A stretch of DNA of 64,000 nucleotides, taken from Boswellia sacra (Eukaryota > Streptophyta > Magnoliopsida > Sapindales > Burseraceae). Made by a program: the position numbers and the translations under genes. The notes under the pieces were generated by a model that was not told the origin of the DNA, did no database searches, and was given only the letters and a program-made list of their open reading frames with translations. Of this stretch, positions 12,223 through 23,510 are shown one piece after another; the stretch's first letter is position 1; every line of letters begins with the position of its first letter. The DNA lies in the NCBI GenBank assembly GCA_013180625.2, contig SNVD02011507.1, forward strand, positions 868,001-932,000, read 5' to 3'.

Positions 12223-14054
12223 TGTTAGCCCTAAGGCTACATGATAATTTTGATGATAACAATACACATTGATTAATTGAGATTTACTAACATGTTTATT
12301 TATGTGCAAGAGTAAGATCATTGAAATAATTTTAAAATCAAGAAGAGGCTTATTAAAATGAAGTGTTGAAGCTAAGGAGAAGACTACATGTTAAAGGCAC
12401 CAAAGTTTAAGAACAAGGATTGACTCAAGGAATGTGACACATGAGCAATGTTCAATCAATTGGTCATATATATCTTTACAAATATCCAAATGATGTGATT
12501 CTTAAGCCTTTGGAAATATTACTCAATTTATAACATTTCATATGTTTTAATGAAATTCAAATTTCAAGTGCAAGATTGTCCAAATCATCATGTAAGTTGA
12601 AAGACAAATGGAAGCAGCTGACATGAGCACTGAATACTCCTTTGGACATATCTTGAGCTAGAAAAATCAAAATGACTTGATTCTTACGGAATTGGAAAGA
12701 TGACTTAATGAATAACATTTCATATGTTTTGAAGAAATTCAAATTTCAAATGAAAGGCTCACATAATTAACATACAATTCGGTGGACTGACACAGAGAAG
12801 AAAAATCAACTCACATGAGTACCAAATGGTGTTTTGGCCATATCTTAAGATAGAGATATCCAAATGCTTTGATTCTTAATGTTTTGGAAAGCTTATTCAA
12901 ATATTCAGATCTTTTATGTTTTGAAGAAATTCAAATTTCAAACGGAAGGCTGACAGAATTATCATTCAATTTGGTGGACTGACACAAGAAAGAAAAATCA
13001 AGTCACATGAGCACCGAATGGTGTTTTGGCCATATCTTGAGCTACAGATATCCAAATGACTTGATTCTTAATGCGTTGGAAAGCTTATTCAAACGTGCAA
13101 ATCTTTTATGAAGATTTTCAAATTGCAAACGGAACATTGACAAAAATGGCAGACAATATTATGGTTTTTATGGTGGGCAGAAAATTTGGAGTTGGTGTCT
13201 TCACTTGTTCAAGTTCATCTCATTTGCCTATAAAAGGAGCCATTCTCCCATGCATTCAACAAGTGCAAGAGAAGCATTTTATCAAGCAAAAAAACAAGAG
13301 AAATATCAAGTCTAGAGAGCTTTTATATTCTTTATCTACTCTTTGAAGAGAGTTGTACTTTTGTTGTAGAAATTTTCTTTGTTTTTGTATTGTGGTGAGA
13401 GTGAGATCTTCTTGTAAAGGATAAAAGCATCCTTTAGAGAACTCTTTCCTTGGTGAGTTTGTTCATGAAGAAGAACTCTTGGTGTGGTGTTATCAAGGGT
13501 TGAGGAAAGTTGCCTTGGTGAGGTTGTTCATCAAGAAGAACTCTTGGTGTGGTGTTATCAAGGGTTGAAGGAAGTTGCCTTGGTAAGGTTGTTCATCAAG
13601 AAGAACTCTTGGTGTGGTGTTATCAAGAGTTGAAGGAAGTTGCCTTGGTGAGGTTGTTCATCAAGAAGAACTCTTGGTGTGGTGTTATCAAGAGTTGAAG
13701 GAAAAAGTCTTGGTGAGGTTGTTCATCAAGCAAGTTGTAAAGATTTCTACAACTTAGTGGAAAGCTTAGCTCGTGGAGCTAGGAGCCCGTGGACGTAGGC
13801 AAGGTTTGCTGAACCACGTAAATTGAGTTTGCACTCTCTCTATCCCTATCTCTTTATATTTAGTTGCACTTGTGAATATTCTTTGTTGCTATTCTCTTGA
13901 TTGCATTCTATTTTCATCTTCTTCATCTTTATTCTCAAAGAAAGAGTTAAATTATTTTAATCTTCAAAGAAAAGTTTTACAAATCTGTTTTGATAAATAA
14001 AAACTCAATTCACACCCCCCCCCCCCCTCTCGGGTTGCCATACCTGGGTCAACA
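12223..14054 (+). repeat. 3' LTR of the Sirevirus-like copia (first)
   Basis: 1832 bp, aligns over its whole length with 5322-7155, including the 65-bp array (13448-13731), the GTGGACGTAGG hairpin and a slightly longer poly-C tract near 14015. The right TSD gatgg follows at 14055-14059. Confidence 0.95.
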
Positions 14055-14059
14055 GATGG

Positions 14060-14196
14060 ATCAAGGGTAATATATAGGTCAAGAATTCTTCTGGGTTTGA
14101 AAATGTTGTGTTTAGAATGTGTGACTATTTGTGGGCTTGGTTGAGGTGGTTGACCAGGAGATTTACACAAGGATTCATGAATAGCTTTTGTAGAGA
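14060..14196 (-). pseudogene. old copia integrase-RT linker fragment
   Basis: On the minus strand this reads STKAIHESLCKSPGQPPQPS and later NIFKPRRILDLYITLD, the typical 'NIFKPK..' linker of plant copia polyproteins. It joins directly to the RT start at 5316 once the younger copia is removed. Confidence 0.8.
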
Positions 14197-17100
14197 TAGG
14201 AATGGCAAAATTACCTACTAGGTCCGGGGCCCCGCTATAACCCGTATTTCAGGGGTCGGTCTTAACCCGTATTTTTTGAGATTAGAGGCGGGTTTGGGTT
14301 TTAAAATAGGCTACCCCGTCCGAGTGAGTCTAGGGTTGGGTCTAGCCTCTAGCCCCGTTTGACTTGCCTCGTCCCGCCCCGTACAATATAAGGATGTACT
14401 TGAAAATATACATAATGTATGGACTTATAGATACTTCTTAGGGGTAATTTTGAAATGTTTTAATATATAGGATATCCTTAAAATTAAGGAAAAATTGAAA
14501 AAATGGACACAATTAGGGGCCCTTAATAAAATTTGGGCACATCCTGAAAAATTTTCATGTCATAGACACTTTCTTGACAAAAAGACTCAAATGCCCTTTG
14601 AAATTTGATTTATTCCTAAACTCTTTATTTTCCTCTTTCCTTCACTTACGTCTTCCTATTTCCATAAATGTGTCCTATTTTCATAATCGTCTATTGTTAT
14701 CCAGCTTTCAACATCCCTTGACACCATCGAAAACGCAGTCCGAAATGCAACAAGAGGAACGAGAAACTTATTCTGTGTTTAGAAATTTGGGATAGATTTT
14801 AGGGATTTTGAATTTGAGGATTTGAGGATTTGAGTTTGGGTTTGTATTTTGCATTTTTTCTGTGTTTGTGGGGCTAAATGAAGTGTTATTTGATTGATTT
14901 TTTGGTTTGATGTGCGTAAAAATGGTGAAAATCGACGCGTTTTGTCGTGATGAAGAAGACACTCGACGTGTCGAGTCCTGTCGGATGCTTCAACCGACAC
15001 TCGACATTATCGTCGGTGTTCACTCGACAATAGATATAACATGTCGAGTCTTGTCAGATACATGGACCGGCACTTGATATAACATGTCGAGTCTTGTCAG
15101 ATGCACGGATCGACACTCGACATAACATTATGTCGAGTGTCGATCCGTGCATCTGATAAGACTTGACACGTTATGTCTAGTGTCCAGTGAACACCGACGA
15201 TGATGTCGAGTGTCGGTTGAAACATCCGACATGACTTGACATTTTGAGTGTCCTCTTCGTCACGACGAAACACGTCTTTTTTTTTTTAAGTTTGAGTTTC
15301 GATGGACATTTTAGTCATTTTTTCAAGAAAGTGTCTATGGCATGAAAATTTTTCAGGATGTGTCTAAATTTCATTTAAGGCCCCTAATTTTTTCTATTTT
15401 TTCAATTTTCCCTAAAATTAAAGTCTATAAAGAAAAATATTCCCCATCCAAACCTTATTTCCTACGATGATGGCTAGACGTAAAATCTAACCCATATGAA
15501 CCACCTTCGATTCTACTCCATCACTAAACTCTCTGGCCAACCTCCATTCCACCATCGCCTCTTGCTAGGTCGTCCTCCACTCCACGGTCATTAGCTCTCG
15601 TGTCTTGCCTAAGTCACCTCCATTCCATGTTTGCGTTGCTACTCGTCGTGTCATCTCAGTTGCGCCCAGCTTACCTCCACGGCTCTAGCCTCTTCTCTCA
15701 CAGCCGGCTCATGTCAGTCCTCTCTCCTCTGCCACTCTCTCTTATTATTGTTCTGTTGTTTGATAAGAGCAAAGCTTAGCTTAGTTGAATGCTCTTTCAT
15801 TTCAACTCGATCATGCTATGCTTTTAGATGTCAATTCTAAACTGAATGACAGTTGAATCATTTAATTTCAATTTCGTGTTTGAAATGTTTATACGTTGCT
15901 GCAGTTAAATATTTATTGTTTTATTGTTATCATATTGCTGTTAGTCCCCAAATTCGAAATTATTAGTTGTTCATAGAGAATTAATTTAATTTTCAGTTTC
16001 AATTTTCGAAAAAAAAAAGAATACAAAAGATTTAAAAAATACACATCTGGTTGAAATAATTTAAAATAATTTTCATACGAATATAGAAAGTATTTATTTG
16101 TTTTGATCTATAACTTTTTAATTCTGGAAATCGCTTTTGTATACTATATATAATATATGTATAGATATATCAAAAACATGAATACGTTAAAAATACTAAG
16201 ATAAGGATATAGAATTTTAGATTAAAATTTAATTATTATATTATATTTGAAGTCACGGGTGAATATAATTGGTAAAGAATTAGATATAAAAGGATATGAA
16301 ATTAATAGAGAAATAAAATAGAGTAGAAGACAGTGAGGCTTGCAGAATTTTTCTTAAGGAAGAATCGAAGTAGTTTTCTTTCTCTTTATGATTCAAATGT
16401 GCATGTGTAGTGTAAGTATTAAACAAGACTTTCTCAAGTCAAAAACTTGAACATCACCCTCCCCTCTTCTTTCCGCATATGTATCTTTTATTTTTGTATT
16501 TTGTTTTCTTTTGCTTTGTTTGTTCTTTCAAGTTTGCATATAACTGCCCATAAGTTGGGAGTTAAGACATTGAAGTTTTGTGATCTTTTGGTATACGATT
16601 TTGGTTTCTACAGTTCAGTTTCTAATTTACACCCTTTCATTATGTAAATGAGTTAATCATTATATCCTGTCTAATACATTAAGTTTATTTTATTGATTAT
16701 TTTTATTTTTGTTTAATTTCCTTATTTATTAATTTGGTTATTATGTTTTTAGGTATAATTCCTCGAGAAGAGATGGTTGGAAGGGAAACACCGAATGATG
16801 GAGGATGAAGTTCAGTAACATCTTTGTGAGGATGTTTCATTGGAGCGTTAGATATTGGAAGTTGATCTTATGTGTTATCAACTTGTTGGTTTAGTTTTAT
16901 TTATTGTTCACCTGTTATTATATTGGTATTGTTATGCTTTTATTATCATGAGTATGCTTACTTAGAGTACTTGTTATTGTTGTGGTCATGTACTTATTGA
17001 TTTTATTTGTTGGTAACTTTATTAGTTATTGATTTATTTTTCACTTGGTAATCTTATATTTCTAATGGAATGATAGTTTTTAGTCGTTAGTTTGGTTGTT

Positions 17101-17308
17101 GTACATATTATGATTTTAATTTGAATAGATATATTGTTTTTATGATTGTTATAAAGTGGTTATAGTTGTATATGATATGTTTATATTATATAAAATAGGA
17201 AAAAAATTGTAATGTTATAGGGGGGGCGGGGCAGGGTAAAAAATAATTGAGCGGGCTGAGGCTGGATACCTGATACCTTATACCCCGCCTGCCCTATTGC
17301 CAACCCTA
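14197..17308. mobile_element. hAT-like non-autonomous DNA transposon
   Basis: Terminal inverted repeats TAGGAATGGCAAAA (left) and, reverse-complemented, TAGGGTTGGCAATA (right). Both ends have GC-rich subterminal blocks full of CCCGTATT/GGCGGGGC, the layout of plant hAT elements. The 8-bp flanks tgtagaga and gtagaaga match only with a one-base slip, so the TSD is degraded. About 3.1 kb, of which 925 bp is a nested MULE-type element (14488-15412). I find no transposase frame. It sits in the old copia's linker. Confidence 0.7.
14488..15412. mobile_element. MULE-type TIR element with 9-bp TSD
   Basis: A perfect 9-bp target-site duplication TAAAATTAA is at 14479-14487 and 15413-15421. Long terminal inverted repeats start GGAAAAATTGAAAAAATGGA (left) and GGGAAAATTGAAAAAATAGA (right, reversed) and run for roughly 100 bp. 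The interior (14930-15260) is a palindromic array of TCGAC/GTCGAG motifs. No transposase. It is related to the elements at 20502 and 20571. Confidence 0.85.
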
Positions 17309-18480
17309 GTAGAAGAGAAAGTTAACTGAGCGGGACTTGACATGGCAGTATCCTTGGTCGTTGGAGAAGGAGAGATTGATCATTGTATAATGTTGTCATT
17401 ACAAAGAGAAGGTTCTATATTTATGGAAGGAGTAGAAGATTGAGATGTGATTATAAAATTTTCTTGATTGGAAGAAGAGATTACGGGAGCTGATAAGTTA
17501 GGGAGAAGATATTGTGATATGATGGGATAACTTGTGGTAGATAGATTGTTTCCTATAATTTGTGGTTTCATATTTGGAATGAGAAGGGATATGAGGATTA
17601 GAGATGAGTTGGAATATTTTTTAGGAAAGTCATAGGCATAGTTTGTGCTAGGTATATTAAATGAAGGGAATTTGGACCAATAATCTATGTCCTGATTTGA
17701 AACACATAAATCATGTAGGAAAAACTTTTGAAAAAGAAAAATTGATTGACAAATTGATGTCTGGAATAGAATATGGGATTGAGGATCAAAACATTGAAAG
17801 GCGTGATATTTGTTGGAATAACCAAAGAAGACACAGGATCTTGACTATGTCTCTAATTTATTAGTAGAATATGGTCTTAACCATGGAAAACAGAGACATC
17901 CAAAGACCCTCAATTTTGAAAATTTGGTTTTTAGTGGAAAATTGTTTCAAATGGAGATTTGTGTTGCAATACAGGTGTGGGCATTCTATTAATAAGGTAA
18001 GTGGCAGTTTAGAAAGCTCCTGACCAAAATTCATGTGAGAGAGTGAGACATGCTTCTACTATCTGATGGTGTTTTCTTTTGGTGGTTCTAACATCGTCAG
18101 GAGTATAAATGGAGAAGATAGGTGTTTAATAATACTATAGTGCGATAAAATATGAGATAAGCCCTGATATTCACTACCACCAAGTCAATGGTACTGTTAA
18201 AAAAAGTTTCCACTAATTTTTTAAATTGTTCAAAAATTGCATGAACTTAATTTTATTGGATAATACCATGTATATTTTGAGAAATAATCAACAAAGAAAA
18301 TATAGTATTGAAATTATCAAAAGGTATAACCGATGTAAGGCCCCAGACATTTGAATAAATTAATTCTAAGGGTTTATTACCTGCCAAAGATGAAATCCCA
18401 AAGGGAAGTTTATGGCTTGTATTACATAATTAAGACTCACAATGAAAATTTGCTAAATCAATTTGAGAAACTGGAATAGA
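17309..18480 (-). pseudogene. old copia integrase / linker remnant
   Basis: Minus-strand continuation of the old copia between the hAT-like element and its gag-pre-integrase block. Low-complexity Ser/Asn/Pro-rich linker translations (17380-17571) and short integrase-like pieces remain, broken by many stops. Confidence 0.6.
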
Positions 18481-20010
18481 ATATTAAGAGACTATTTTTT
18501 GTTAGATTTTTATGGATGGATGGCCAAATCTTTGGTGCCAAATATTTGAAGAGCCAACTAAGTTGGTGATATAAGCTGTTGGTGTTTTTTTGGATGGTGA
18601 GGACAATGATAATGATGGCCATTCATACACATTCCCTTTATTCGGGCCTTGGACCGAGGATGCCCCTGTACTCAATTCCTTTACAACAAACATACGAAGG
18701 AAAAATTCAATAGATGCATTATTTTGTCTACAAAACTAAGACACAGAAAGTAAATTCTTTTTTATTTGCGGGGCACATAGAACATCATTAATTTGAAAAT
18801 TGAATTTAGGAGAATTAAGAGTAGTGGAGCTGATGTGAGAGATGGAAATATTGTTATCGTCACCGACCATAATGTCTTCATTACCACTGTAGTCTGAATG
18901 TATTGATAGATTCTGAAGATCCGATGCTATATGATGCGATGCTCTGGAATCAACCACCCAATTACTATTGTTAGCATTTGAGTCACTGGCTATTTAATTT
19001 GCTTGAGACCAATTTAGAGAGAAATTTGGTTTTGGCTGTGATTTGTAATCTTTAGCGGAGTGACCAGGCTTGTCGCACAATTGACAAATTAGTTTAAGGT
19101 GACCGTATCTCAACTGCTGTTAGAAATAAGATTGATTTAAGTGAAAATTTCGAGGAGAAAAGTGCGCAGCTAGATAAGAAAGATTACTTCTTTGTGGTGG
19201 TCGAATATGATGTTTTTGGCTCTATGTATTAGAGTGTTATCCCTTTTTGTTAAAGCTGCCTTGTATGAAATGCCCTTTATTATTAGTCTTCTGATTGAAT
19301 TGTGTAGTTATAACAGTATATGGACTTTTCTTTTGTTCATCTCGCTTGTTGTAGATCTCATGAGCAACAAGTTTGTTATACAGCTCTTCAAATGTCATTG
19401 ATGTGTCTCGATTTTGAATAGCAGTTATAATGTCCATGATGTCATCACTTAGGCCATTAAGAGTGTAAACAACAACTTTCTCATCACTAAGGGGATGCCA
19501 AATCATAATTAAAGCATCAATGATTTCCTTAATTGTTTGCATGTAATTAGAAATGGAATTGTCATCCTGTTTGGTTTTCATCCGTGTTAACAATAAAGTT
19601 AGCTTTCAAGTGCTGGATTTATTTGCAAATGTGGTCCCTAGTTTCGATCAAGCCTCGATAGTTGTGTTACAAATAGTGATTAGTGGAGCAATTATACCAT
19701 TCACTGATGCTTGAATGTCAAGTAGCACCAATCGATCCTAATGTAGTTCAGTTCCTCCTTTCCTTCAGCAGTAACAATCTTCTCAGGTGGACATAGAAAG
19801 GACCCATAACATGATCCATCAAGTCATATCTGATAAGTAGGTTAAAGGCTTGAGATTTCCAAGAAGCATAATTTCACCCTTGGAGAGTTTGAAGGAAATT
19901 TAGGAGGTCGCATTGAGTGAGATGAGAGTTGATGTTTACGTTTGATTGTTATTTCCTGAAGAAACAACAACTTGAATTTTGGAAGAGGAACTAGAAGATG
20001 TTAAAGACAT
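18481..20010 (-). pseudogene. old copia gag and protease / gag-pre-integrase remnant
   Basis: Likely gag start at the minus-strand ATG at 20008-20010 (MSLTSSSSSS...). A UBN2-type gag core lies at 19237-19593 (NGLSDDIMDIITAIQNRD). A zinc knuckle at about 19040-19100 reads CQLCDKPGHSAKDY, where the last Cys has become Tyr. The protease remnant VDSRASHHIASD is near 18940 (Gly of DSGA changed to Arg). A gag-pre-integrase block IWHQRFGHPSIKI is near 18510. Many stops. Confidence 0.82.
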
Positions 20011-20092
20011 GCTAAAAGATGAAGAAAGGGCAGAGGAAAAAAAACATAGAAGAAATTTATAGGATCGTATCAAGTTTGCTTAATAACAAACA

Positions 20093-20104
20093 GCTCTGAT
20101 ACCA
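20093..20104 (-). other. primer-binding site of the old copia
   Basis: On the minus strand TGGTATCAGAGC, complementary to initiator tRNA-Met, 17 bp inside the 5' LTR. Confidence 0.85.
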
Positions 20105-20121
20105 TATAAGTTTCTGAATTG

Positions 20122-20316
20122 TGATGTTAACGTCACTTATTATTAATTCATTGATGTACAATAATATATAATTGTTACAAAGAATCTACAGCAATAATTG
20201 TGGAGTGACTGAAGGAACTAAAATCTTTACAAAATTGGAAGGATGAGTCAAGGTAGATATTCTACAAGAATAACAAATATTTTGCAATGATGATCCCCTA
20301 TGATTTTGCTCTATCA
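20122..20316 (-). repeat. 5' LTR of the old minus-strand copia
   Basis: 195 bp, partner of 3565-3759. It is next to the PBS at 20093-20104, which fixes it as the 5' LTR on the minus strand. Confidence 0.85.
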
Positions 20317-20570
20317 GTCCTAAATATGTTTTAAAGGATAGTGTCACTTATATTAAGAATCGATTCATTGAAAGTAAATGTCATTTTTGTTAAAACAATT
20401 ATTTTTTATTTCTTGTTGTTCTAACTTGTATGCTAAAAGCAATGCCTGAGTTGACTTCCTTTCCTTTTTATCCCTCTTATGTGTTCAATAGTTTCTCAAA
20501 AGGAAAAATTCAAAAAATGACCCTAATTAAGGGGTCTCATTGAAAAATGACACAATTCCTAAAAATTTTA

Positions 20571-21879
20571 GGGAAAATTGAAAAAATAGACACAATTAGG
20601 GACCCTAGTTGAAATTTGGACACATTTTAAAAAATTTTCATATCATAGACACTTTCTTGATAAAAAGACCTAATTACCCTTATGTATTCAATTTTTTTTC
20701 AAGCTTTATTTCCCTCTTTTCAGACGAAAATTACTGAAACCCATCTCCCTTTCTTCAGACGAAAATTACCGAAACCCATCGACGCCGCTCAAAACGCAAA
20801 CCAACACGAGCATCGATTGAGGATAGAAGCATCAAGCAAAACGACATAGAGAGAAGCACCCATCAACACGTGATTTGATTTTGTTGTTATCCGGTAGATT
20901 TGATTTAGTTTTTAGGGAATTTGAAATCGGGATTTGATATTACACAACTCGACACGACTCAACAGGTAGTTGTCGAGTGTCGAGTGTCTTTTTTAGCGCG
21001 ATGGAACACTGGATTCACAACTCGTTTCGTCGATTTTCACACGCATCAAACCACAAAAATCACATATAACACTCGATTTATCCCTAAATAAGTTCACAAA
21101 TCCGTCGGAAACTCAAATCCCAAATTCAAATTCCCTAAAAACTAAATCAAATCTAACGAATAACAACCAAATCAAATCACGTGTTGATGGGTGCTTCTCT
21201 CTGCATCATCTTACTTGATGCAGAGAGAAGCACGAGCATCGATTGAGGATAGAAGCATCAAGCAAAACGACATAGAGAGAAGCACCCATCAACACGTGAT
21301 TTGATTTTGTTGTTATCCGGTAGATTTGATTTAGTTTTTAGGGAATTTGAAATCGGGATTTGATATTACACAACTCGACACGACTCAACAGGTAGTTGTC
21401 GAGTGTCGAGTGTCTTTTTTAGCGCGATGGAACACTGGATTCACAACTCGTTTCGTCGATTTTCACACGCATCAAACCACAAAAATCACATATAACACTC
21501 GATTTATCCCTAAACAAGTTCACAAATCCGTCGGAAACTCAAATCCCAAATTCAAATTCCCTAAAAACTAAATCAAATCTAACGAATAACAACCAAATCA
21601 AATCACGTGTTGATGGGTGCTTCTCTCTGCATCATCTTACTTGATGCTTCTATCCTCAGGCGATGCTCGTGTTGGTTTGTGTTTCGAGCGCTGTCGATGG
21701 GTTTCGGTAATTTTTGACTGAAGAGGGAAATAAAGAGAAACAAGGCTTTGAGAAAAAATTGAATACATAAGGGTAATTGAGTCTTTTTGTCAAGAAAGTG
21801 TCTATGGCATGAAAATTTTTCAGGATGTGTCTAAATTTCAAGTAGGGTCCTTAATTGTGTCTATTTTTTCAATTTTCCC
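20571..21879. mobile_element. nested MULE-type TIR element with 9-bp TSD
   Basis: A perfect 9-bp TSD AAAATTTTA lies at 20562-20570 and 21880-21888. TIRs start GGGAAAATTGAAAAAATAGA and extend past the AAGAAAGTGTCTATG block. It is the same family as 14488-15412. The interior holds a 426-bp tandem duplication, and each unit is largely self-complementary, so the element should fold into long hairpins. Confidence 0.88.
20805..21645. repeat. 426-bp tandem duplication of a palindromic unit
   Basis: Units 20805-21230 and about 21231-21645 are almost identical. Inside each, the block with gttgttatccggtagatttg is mirrored by an inverted block with aaatctaacgaataacaacc, so each unit can form a hairpin. 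Loop-side motifs are TCGACAC/GTGTCGAG. Confidence 0.85.
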
Positions 21880-22866
21880 AAAATTTTAATGTCATGGCCC
21901 TTTTGGTTGTGAAATTACCTGCATACCTTCCTTATCAAATAAGAGTAACAATCATTCTTTTAGCAAGGAATATAAATGCTTGACAAAGACCAATTAAAAC
22001 TATCAAGTGTCAAGCATCCTATAGGACACTATCCGACAAGAAACGAAAGATGTTAATCACTATCAGTTTTTATGCTCGACAAAAACTTGACACATATATC
22101 GATTGTTGGACACATGAAACTAACATTCAACCATCACTTCTAAGTGTCGAATTTCGAAGCATTTGGTGTCAAGCTTGAGTGTTGGATGGTGAAGAAAAAC
22201 AACAACAGTTGTTTCTTAATGAAACAGTTCGACAAAGGCACAAAATTCTGGCAAAGGTACAAAAGTTTAGGACAAAAGTTCGTGGTGGGTTTGTGGCTCT
22301 ACTCTTTTCATCACTAAATAAAGCATGTAGTGATCTAATTTCTAATCCACAAGCAAAAGGGACAACTTCTTTCTGTTCTCTCCCACTTACCTTACTCCAT
22401 GTTTCTATTATGATTGGAAGTGGCAAGCCACTTATTACTAGTATAGGAGTTTGGATGTGATTGGCATGGTGGCGAGTGGCATAGTGTAGAGTTAGTTTTA
22501 ATTAGAATTGCAAAGAGAGAAAGGGGGAAGAAGCGAGAAGAAGATGAGAGTCCATGGAGTTGCAGAGAAAGAAAGTGGAAAGAAGAGAGAAGTTAGGGTT
22601 TAATTAATTAGGCCATGGCATTAATTAAATTGTTAAGTGTATGTAAGTAATTTTTCAGTCAAGAGGGTCATGGCATCAAAATCAAACGTGTCATTTTTCG
22701 ATGAGAAAACATAAAAGGGCCATTTTGAATTTTCCCTTCTCAAAACATTAATTCTATTCATTCAATGTTTTAAGGGATTCATATACCTGGCTAGTCTAAT
22801 GCGTCATTTGGGCCATCAGATGCAAATTGTAAAATATTATTGTGCATGGTTTGGTGAATCAAAACT

Positions 22867-23068
22867 CCCAAAGGCTCAAGAATGTTTCCAATCAATGTGT
22901 CACATTCCTTGAGTCAAAAACTTTGGTGCCTTTAACATGTAGAGCTTCAACACTTCATTTTAATAAGCCTCTTCTTGATTTTAAAATTATTTCAATGAGC
23001 ACATGGTAAATCTCAATTAATCAATGTGTATTGTTATCATCAAAATTATCATGTAGCCTTAGGGCTAA
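22867..23068 (-). repeat. partial LTR of the first Sirevirus-like copia, internally deleted
   Basis: Read on the minus strand it follows the LTR start at 5322 (TTAGCCCTAAGGCTACATGA onward) to about LTR position 290. Several internal stretches of roughly 10-30 bp are missing, while the retained pieces are nearly identical. Confidence 0.85.
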
Positions 23069-23510
23069 TGCATGCTAGATCAAACACTGGATTCACAACT
23101 TAAATGATGTTTCACAAATCCGTCGGAAACTCAAATGGATAATCATCATGCTTCTATGATAATAATTGAAATATCAATATGGCATGAAAATTTTTCATTT
23201 TTCGTTTGGATTTTTTTACCTGCATACCTTCCTTATCAAATAAGAGTAACAATATTCTTTTAGCCTTGACAAAGACCAATTAAAACTATCAAAAAATAGT
23301 TGTTAATCACTATTCTTCTCTATAGACACATGAAACTAACATTTGGAAGTTGCATTTTGTTGGATGGTGAAGAAAATAACGACAAAGGCACAAAATTCTG
23401 GCATTTTTCGTATTCAATCACTAAATAAAGCATCTAATTTCTAATTACCAGAATACTTATTACTAGTATAGGAGTTTGGATGTTTAAGATTGTAGAGTTA
23501 AAAAATAATT
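23069..23510 (+). repeat. shredded copy of 21.43-22.49 kb
   Basis: Islands in the same order and orientation as 21430-22490: aacactggattcacaact, cacaaatccgtcggaaactc, atggcatgaaaatttttca, accttccttatcaaataaga, cttgacaaagaccaattaaa, gacaaaggcacaaaattctg, actagtataggagtttggat. Sequences between islands are lost or replaced by short filler. About 1.06 kb of source is compressed to about 0.44 kb. Confidence 0.8.

Larger units (their letters stand above)
5322..14054 (+). mobile_element. Sirevirus-like Ty1/copia retrotransposon, structurally complete, coding region partly broken
   Basis: Two long LTRs (5322-7155, 1834 bp; 12223-14054, 1832 bp) start TGTTAGCCC and end GTCAACA. A perfect 5-bp TSD gatgg flanks them. 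The tRNA-Met primer-binding site follows the 5' LTR by two bases, and several polypurine tracts precede the 3' LTR. The gene order gag, protease, integrase, RT, RNase H is copia. The protease motif DSGCSRHMTGD, the long charged gag tail and repeated AAGGGGGAGA tracts point to the SIRE/Maximus (Sirevirus) lineage (inference). The two LTRs are very similar with scattered differences, so insertion is fairly recent. Gag and integrase carry frameshifts and stops. The inserted site is the RT-linker region of the old minus-strand copia. Confidence 0.95.
3565..20316 (-). mobile_element. old Ty1/copia retrotransposon, minus strand, interrupted by two younger elements
   Basis: Bounded by two 195-bp direct repeats (3565-3759 and 20122-20316). 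On the minus strand these start TGATAGAGCAAA and end ACATCA. A tRNA-Met type primer-binding site lies inside the right LTR, and a G-rich purine tract lies inside the left one (plus-strand 3760-3768, tacccccgc). On the minus strand the order is gag, zinc knuckle, protease/gag-pre-integrase, integrase linker, RT, RNase H, which is the copia order. The short LTRs suggest an Ale/Retrofit-like lineage (inference). The element is split by the copia at 5322-14054 and the hAT-like element at 14197-17308. Once these are removed, the coding sense reads on across both joints. No matching target-site duplication is visible: left flank tgtag, right flank gtcct. Confidence 0.88.
20502..22736. mobile_element. 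MULE-type TIR element, itself interrupted by another
   Basis: A perfect 9-bp TSD TTCTCAAAA lies at 20493-20501 and 22737-22745. TIRs start GGAAAAATTCAAAAAATGAC (left) and GGGAAAATTCAAAATGGCCC (right, reversed) and share an inner GAAAAATGACAC block. Without the nested element (20571-21879 plus one TSD copy) it is about 0.9 kb. It contains no transposase. Short ORFs at 22169-22460 have no recognisable content. Confidence 0.85.

Noticed and set aside
14197..14400. GC-rich stretches as CpG island
   Set aside because: They are the subterminal repeats of a hAT-like element, mirrored at 17220-17308.
22169..22460. Overlapping 85- and 93-residue ORFs on both strands
   Set aside because: They lie inside a MULE-type element, have no recognisable domain and mirror each other.
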